In this document: positions 32,210 through 34,725 of the stretch, one piece after another
Layout: each line of letters starts with the position of its first letter
Position numbering within the stretch: position 1 is the first letter of the stretch
Source: JBDTNQ01 sp039933635
Lineage (GTDB): Bacteria; Acidobacteriota; Vicinamibacteria; Vicinamibacterales; SCN-69-37
Length of the DNA: 34,725 nt
Direction of reading: 5' to 3'
Assembly (NCBI GenBank): GCA_039933635.1
Contig: JBDTNQ010000035.1
Coordinates: 1 to 34,725 of the forward strand
The notes under the pieces: model-generated
The model's database searches: none
Seen by the model: only the letters and a program-made list of their open reading frames with translations
What the model was told of the DNA's origin: nothing
Program-made: the position numbers and the translations under genes

Positions 32210-33196
32210 ATGTTGAAGCGGATCACCCTGACCCTGTGCGCGCTCTGCGTGGCCGTCGCGTGCGGCCGGACGCCAGACCACTCGACGCTGACGATTGCCG
32301 TCATTCCCAAGGGGACGGCCCAGGTCTACTGGCAGAGCATCCACGCGGGCGCGGAGAAAGCGGCGCAGGAACTCGGCGTCAGCGTGATCTGGCGGGGGCC
32401 GCTCCGTGAGGACGATCGCTCCGCGCAGATTTCGGAGGTGGAGGGCTTCGTGACCCGCGGCGTGTCCGGGATCGTCCTTGCCCCCCTGGACGACACCGCG
32501 CTCGTCGCGCCGGTGGCCGACGCCGCGCGCGCGAAAATCCCCGTCGTCATCATCGACTCGGGGTTGAAGGGCGCGGACTACATCAGCTACGTTGCCACGG
32601 ACAACACGCAAGGCGGCCGCCTTGCCGGCGAGGGCCTCGCGGCGTTGCTTCCGCACGGCGGCAACGTTGTGCTGCTGCGATATGCCGAGGGATCGGCGAG
32701 CACCTCGGAACGCGAAGCTGGCTTTCTGGCGGCCGTTGCGGCCCATCCGAACCTCACGGTCGTGAGCGACAACCAGTTCGGCGGTGTGGACGTCGAGGGC
32801 GCCATCAAGAAGAGCGAGGCGCTGCTCAGTCGCTTCAAGAAACCCGACGGCACGCTCAACGTGGCCGGCATTTTCTGCCCCAATGAATCGACGACGCTGG
32901 CGATGCTGCGCGTGCTCGAAGACAACCGGTGGGCGGGCAAGGTTCACCTCATCGGCTTCGATGCATCTGACGCGCTCGAGAAGGGACTGCGCAGCGGGCA
33001 CATCGACGGTTTGGTCCTGCAGGATCCCGTGAAGATGGGATATCTCGGTGTGAAGACGATGGTGGCGCACCTGAAAGGTCAGCCGGTGGAGGCGCGCGTG
33101 GACACTGGCGTGCGGCTGGTCACGCCGAAGCAGATGGACGATCCCGACGCGCTGGATCTGCTGCACCCGGATCTGACGAAGTGGTTGAAGCCGTAG
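32210..33196 (+). CDS. RbsB-like periplasmic sugar-binding lipoprotein of an ABC importer
   Basis: The 328-residue protein has a lipoprotein signal (lipobox VAVAC, Cys18) and a type 1 periplasmic-binding fold: LTIAVIPKGTAQVYWQSIHA (27-46), then GVSGIVLAPLDDTAL, then VVIIDSGLKG, then YVATDNTQGGRLAGE and LIGFDASDALEKGLRSG near the C-terminus. These motifs are typical of ribose/xylose-type solute-binding proteins. The sugar-contacting residues are not clear enough to name a ligand. The ribosome site GGAGG lies at 32200-32204 before the ATG at 32210. It follows the lactonase by 14 bp and overlaps the start of the ATPase gene by 16 bp, which fits a single translation-coupled operon. Confidence 0.88.
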   Translation: MLKRITLTLCALCVAVACGRTPDHSTLTIAVIPKGTAQVYWQSIHAGAEKAAQELGVSVIWRGPLREDDRSAQISEVEGFVTRGVSGIVLAPLDDTALVAPVADAARAKIPVVIIDSGLKGADYISYVATDNTQGGRLAGEGLAALLPHGGNVVLLRYAEGSASTSEREAGFLAAVAAHPNLTVVSDNQFGGVDVEGAIKKSEALLSRFKKPDGTLNVAGIFCPNESTTLAMLRVLEDNRWAGKVHLIGFDASDALEKGLRSGHIDGLVLQDPVKMGYLGVKTMVAHLKGQPVEARVDTGVRLVTPKQMDDPDALDLLHPDLTKWLKP

Positions 33197-34689
33197 ACAC
33201 CGCGCCGCGATTCGAAATGCGCGGCGTGACCCGATCGTTCGGGTCGACGCGTGCGCTGGCGGGGGTGGACCTTGCCGTGCGTGCGGGAGAAGTGTGCGCA
33301 CTCGTCGGGCAGAACGGGGCCGGCAAAAGCACCCTGATGGGCATTCTCGCCGGCGCGTTGCGACCGGACTCCGGTGTGATGCGCCTGGACGGCGCGCCGT
33401 ACGCGCCAGCCGATCCCCTCGCGGCCCGGCGCGCGGGCATCGCGATGATCTATCAACAGCTGTCGCTTGCGCCGCATCTCACGGTGATGGAGAACATCGC
33501 GCTCGGGATGGAGCCGACGCGCTGGGGCATCGTGCGGCGGACGGACGTACGCCGCGCGGCTGAAGACGCGCTCGCGCAACTGGGGCACGAGGGGCTGAGA
33601 GCCGACGCGCTCGTGTCCGAATTGTCCCCGGCCGAGCAGCAGTTGGTCGAGATCGCGCGCGCGCTCGCGTCCCGGTGCCGCGTGCTGGTGCTGGACGAAC
33701 CCACGAGCAGCCTCACGCGTGCGGATGTGACGCGCCTCTTCGGCCTCACGGCACGGTTGCGCGCGCAAGGACACGCCATCGTGTACATCTCGCACTTCCT
33801 CGAGGAGGTGAAGGACGTCTCCGACCGGGTTGTCGTCCTGCGCGATGGACGCAACGTTGGCGAGGGCGCGACGGCCAACATGAGCGCGCGCGATATGGCG
33901 GCGTTGATGGTGGGACGGGATGTCGAGAACTTGTATCCGCGGAGCGCACGAGAAACAGGCGAGGTGCTGCTCGACGTGCGGGATCTGTCCCCGGGCGCCG
34001 CCTCGTTCACGCTGCATCGTGGTGAGGTCCTGGGCATCGCCGGGCTGTTGGGCGCCGGACGCACGCATCTGATGCGGACCATCTTCGGCCTCGAGCCCGT
34101 GCGCGGCGGCCACATTCGACTCGGGGTGCACGACGGCCCCCATCGGCCGGCGGATCGGTGGACGCAGGGGATGGGTTTCGTGAGCGAGGATCGCGCGGCG
34201 GAGGGCCTGGCTGCGGCCCGGTCGGTGGCGGACAATCTAACGCTCTCGCATCTCGACGATCTCGGTCCGCCGGGTTTCGTCAGTCCGTCCCGCCAGGATC
34301 GGGTGACCCGCATGTGGATCGAGCGACTCGCCATTCGATGCGTCGGGCCGCGGCAGGCTGTCGCTGAGCTTTCTGGCGGGAACCAGCAGAAGGTTGCCGT
34401 GGCGAGGCTGCTGCATCACGACGTCGACGTGTTGCTGCTCGACGAGCCCACGCGCGGCATCGACGTCTCGAGCAAGGCGCAGATCTATGCGCTGATCGAC
34501 GCGCTCGTCGCGCCGGCGTCGGGCCCAGCCAAGGCCGTCCTTCTCGTGAGCAGCTATTTTCCGGAACTCCTCGGCGTTTGCGATCGCATCGCGGTGATGT
34601 CGCGCGGACGGCTCGGCGCGCCCCGGCCGGCGCGCGAGTGGACGGAACACGCACTCATCATGGCGGCGTCCGGGGTCGTGGCGTCATGA
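33181..34689 (+). CDS. Sugar ABC transporter ATPase (RbsA/MglA type, two nucleotide-binding domains)
   Basis: The 502-residue protein has two fused ABC domains. The first has Walker A GQNGAGKST (residues 43-51), a signature ELSPAEQQLVEIARAL, Walker B VLVLDEPTSSLT and the H-loop ISHFLEEV. The second has the degenerate P-loop GLLGAGRTHL (from about 288), signature ELSGGNQQKVAVARLL and Walker B VLLLDEPTRGID. This asymmetry is normal for RbsA/MglA/XylG importers of monosaccharides. The GTG start at 33181 overlaps the end of the binding-protein gene by 16 bp; a later ATG at 33217 would still keep the first domain. The stop overlaps the next ATG as ATGA (34686-34689). Confidence 0.9.
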   Translation: MVEAVDTAPRFEMRGVTRSFGSTRALAGVDLAVRAGEVCALVGQNGAGKSTLMGILAGALRPDSGVMRLDGAPYAPADPLAARRAGIAMIYQQLSLAPHLTVMENIALGMEPTRWGIVRRTDVRRAAEDALAQLGHEGLRADALVSELSPAEQQLVEIARALASRCRVLVLDEPTSSLTRADVTRLFGLTARLRAQGHAIVYISHFLEEVKDVSDRVVVLRDGRNVGEGATANMSARDMAALMVGRDVENLYPRSARETGEVLLDVRDLSPGAASFTLHRGEVLGIAGLLGAGRTHLMRTIFGLEPVRGGHIRLGVHDGPHRPADRWTQGMGFVSEDRAAEGLAAARSVADNLTLSHLDDLGPPGFVSPSRQDRVTRMWIERLAIRCVGPRQAVAELSGGNQQKVAVARLLHHDVDVLLLDEPTRGIDVSSKAQIYALIDALVAPASGPAKAVLLVSSYFPELLGVCDRIAVMSRGRLGAPRPAREWTEHALIMAASGVVAS

Positions 34690-34725
34690 GCTGGCGTCAC
34701 CGCGTTGACGAGACAGGCGTGCTCG
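34686..34725 (+). CDS. Start of a probable sugar ABC permease, truncated by the window edge
   Basis: An ATG at 34686 overlaps the ATPase stop as ATGA and opens a frame MSWRHRVDETGVL that runs off the window. In RbsA/MglA operons the next gene is the RbsC-type permease, so that is the expected identity. Only 13 codons are present and they show no diagnostic motif, so the assignment rests on position. Confidence 0.55.
   Translation, partial: MSWRHRVDETGVL

Overview
The window is GC-rich, gene-dense bacterial chromosome. The gene set resembles an Acidobacteriota genome, possibly Vicinamibacteria: an Oar-like TonB-dependent receptor with an N-terminal CarboxypepD_reg domain, a large DUF7133/cytochrome c protein, a DUF1080 protein, Tat-exported TIM-barrel enzymes and lipoproteins with short lipoboxes. 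This placement is inferred from gene content; no rRNA or tRNA gene is present to confirm it.

Layout. 1-4.8 kb: a secreted NHL-propeller protein (minus) diverges from a HupE/UreJ-type membrane protein (plus), then a Tat-exported mannonate-dehydratase-like enzyme (minus) and an AlkD-like DNA glycosylase (plus). 4.8-11.5 kb, all plus: a coiled-coil J-domain protein, a DHA2 drug-efflux permease, a DUF937 protein, a SurA-like lipoprotein, a CotH pseudogene, a heme/HhH protein, a bactofilin and an Ig-like lipoprotein. 11.8-19.5 kb: a 936-residue propeller/HEAT/cytochrome c/discoidin protein, then a GntR/FCD regulator divergent from a TonB-dependent receptor, with three evenly spaced palindromes between them. 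19.6-21.8 kb: a GT87-like membrane protein and a quinone oxidoreductase (minus). 21.9-28.2 kb: a five-gene sugar/sugar-acid run: phosphofructokinase, DUF1080, LarA-like racemase, 6-phosphogluconate dehydrogenase and KDG kinase. 28.2-31.2 kb: a PIG-V-like membrane glycosyltransferase, a small lipoprotein, a DUF5658 protein and a J-domain/zinc-ribbon/PilZ protein. 31.4 kb to the end: a lactonase-family amidohydrolase and an RbsB/RbsA-type sugar ABC importer, cut off at the start of the next gene, probably the permease.

Theme. Much of the window fits sugar and sugar-acid use: outer-membrane uptake under a GntR regulator, an inner-membrane sugar importer with a lactonase, and a central metabolic run. 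The most interesting hypothesis is that the LarA homologue is a gluconate/mannonate 2-epimerase. With the mannonate-dehydratase-like enzyme and KDG kinase it could form a gluconate to mannonate to KDG to KDPG route beside 6-phosphogluconate dehydrogenase. Other points are the triple operator, an apparently NAD-adapted Gnd, a phosphofructokinase with mixed ATP/PPi signatures, two unusual J-domain architectures, a BACON-like insert in an NHL propeller, and perfect palindromes at gene 3' ends.
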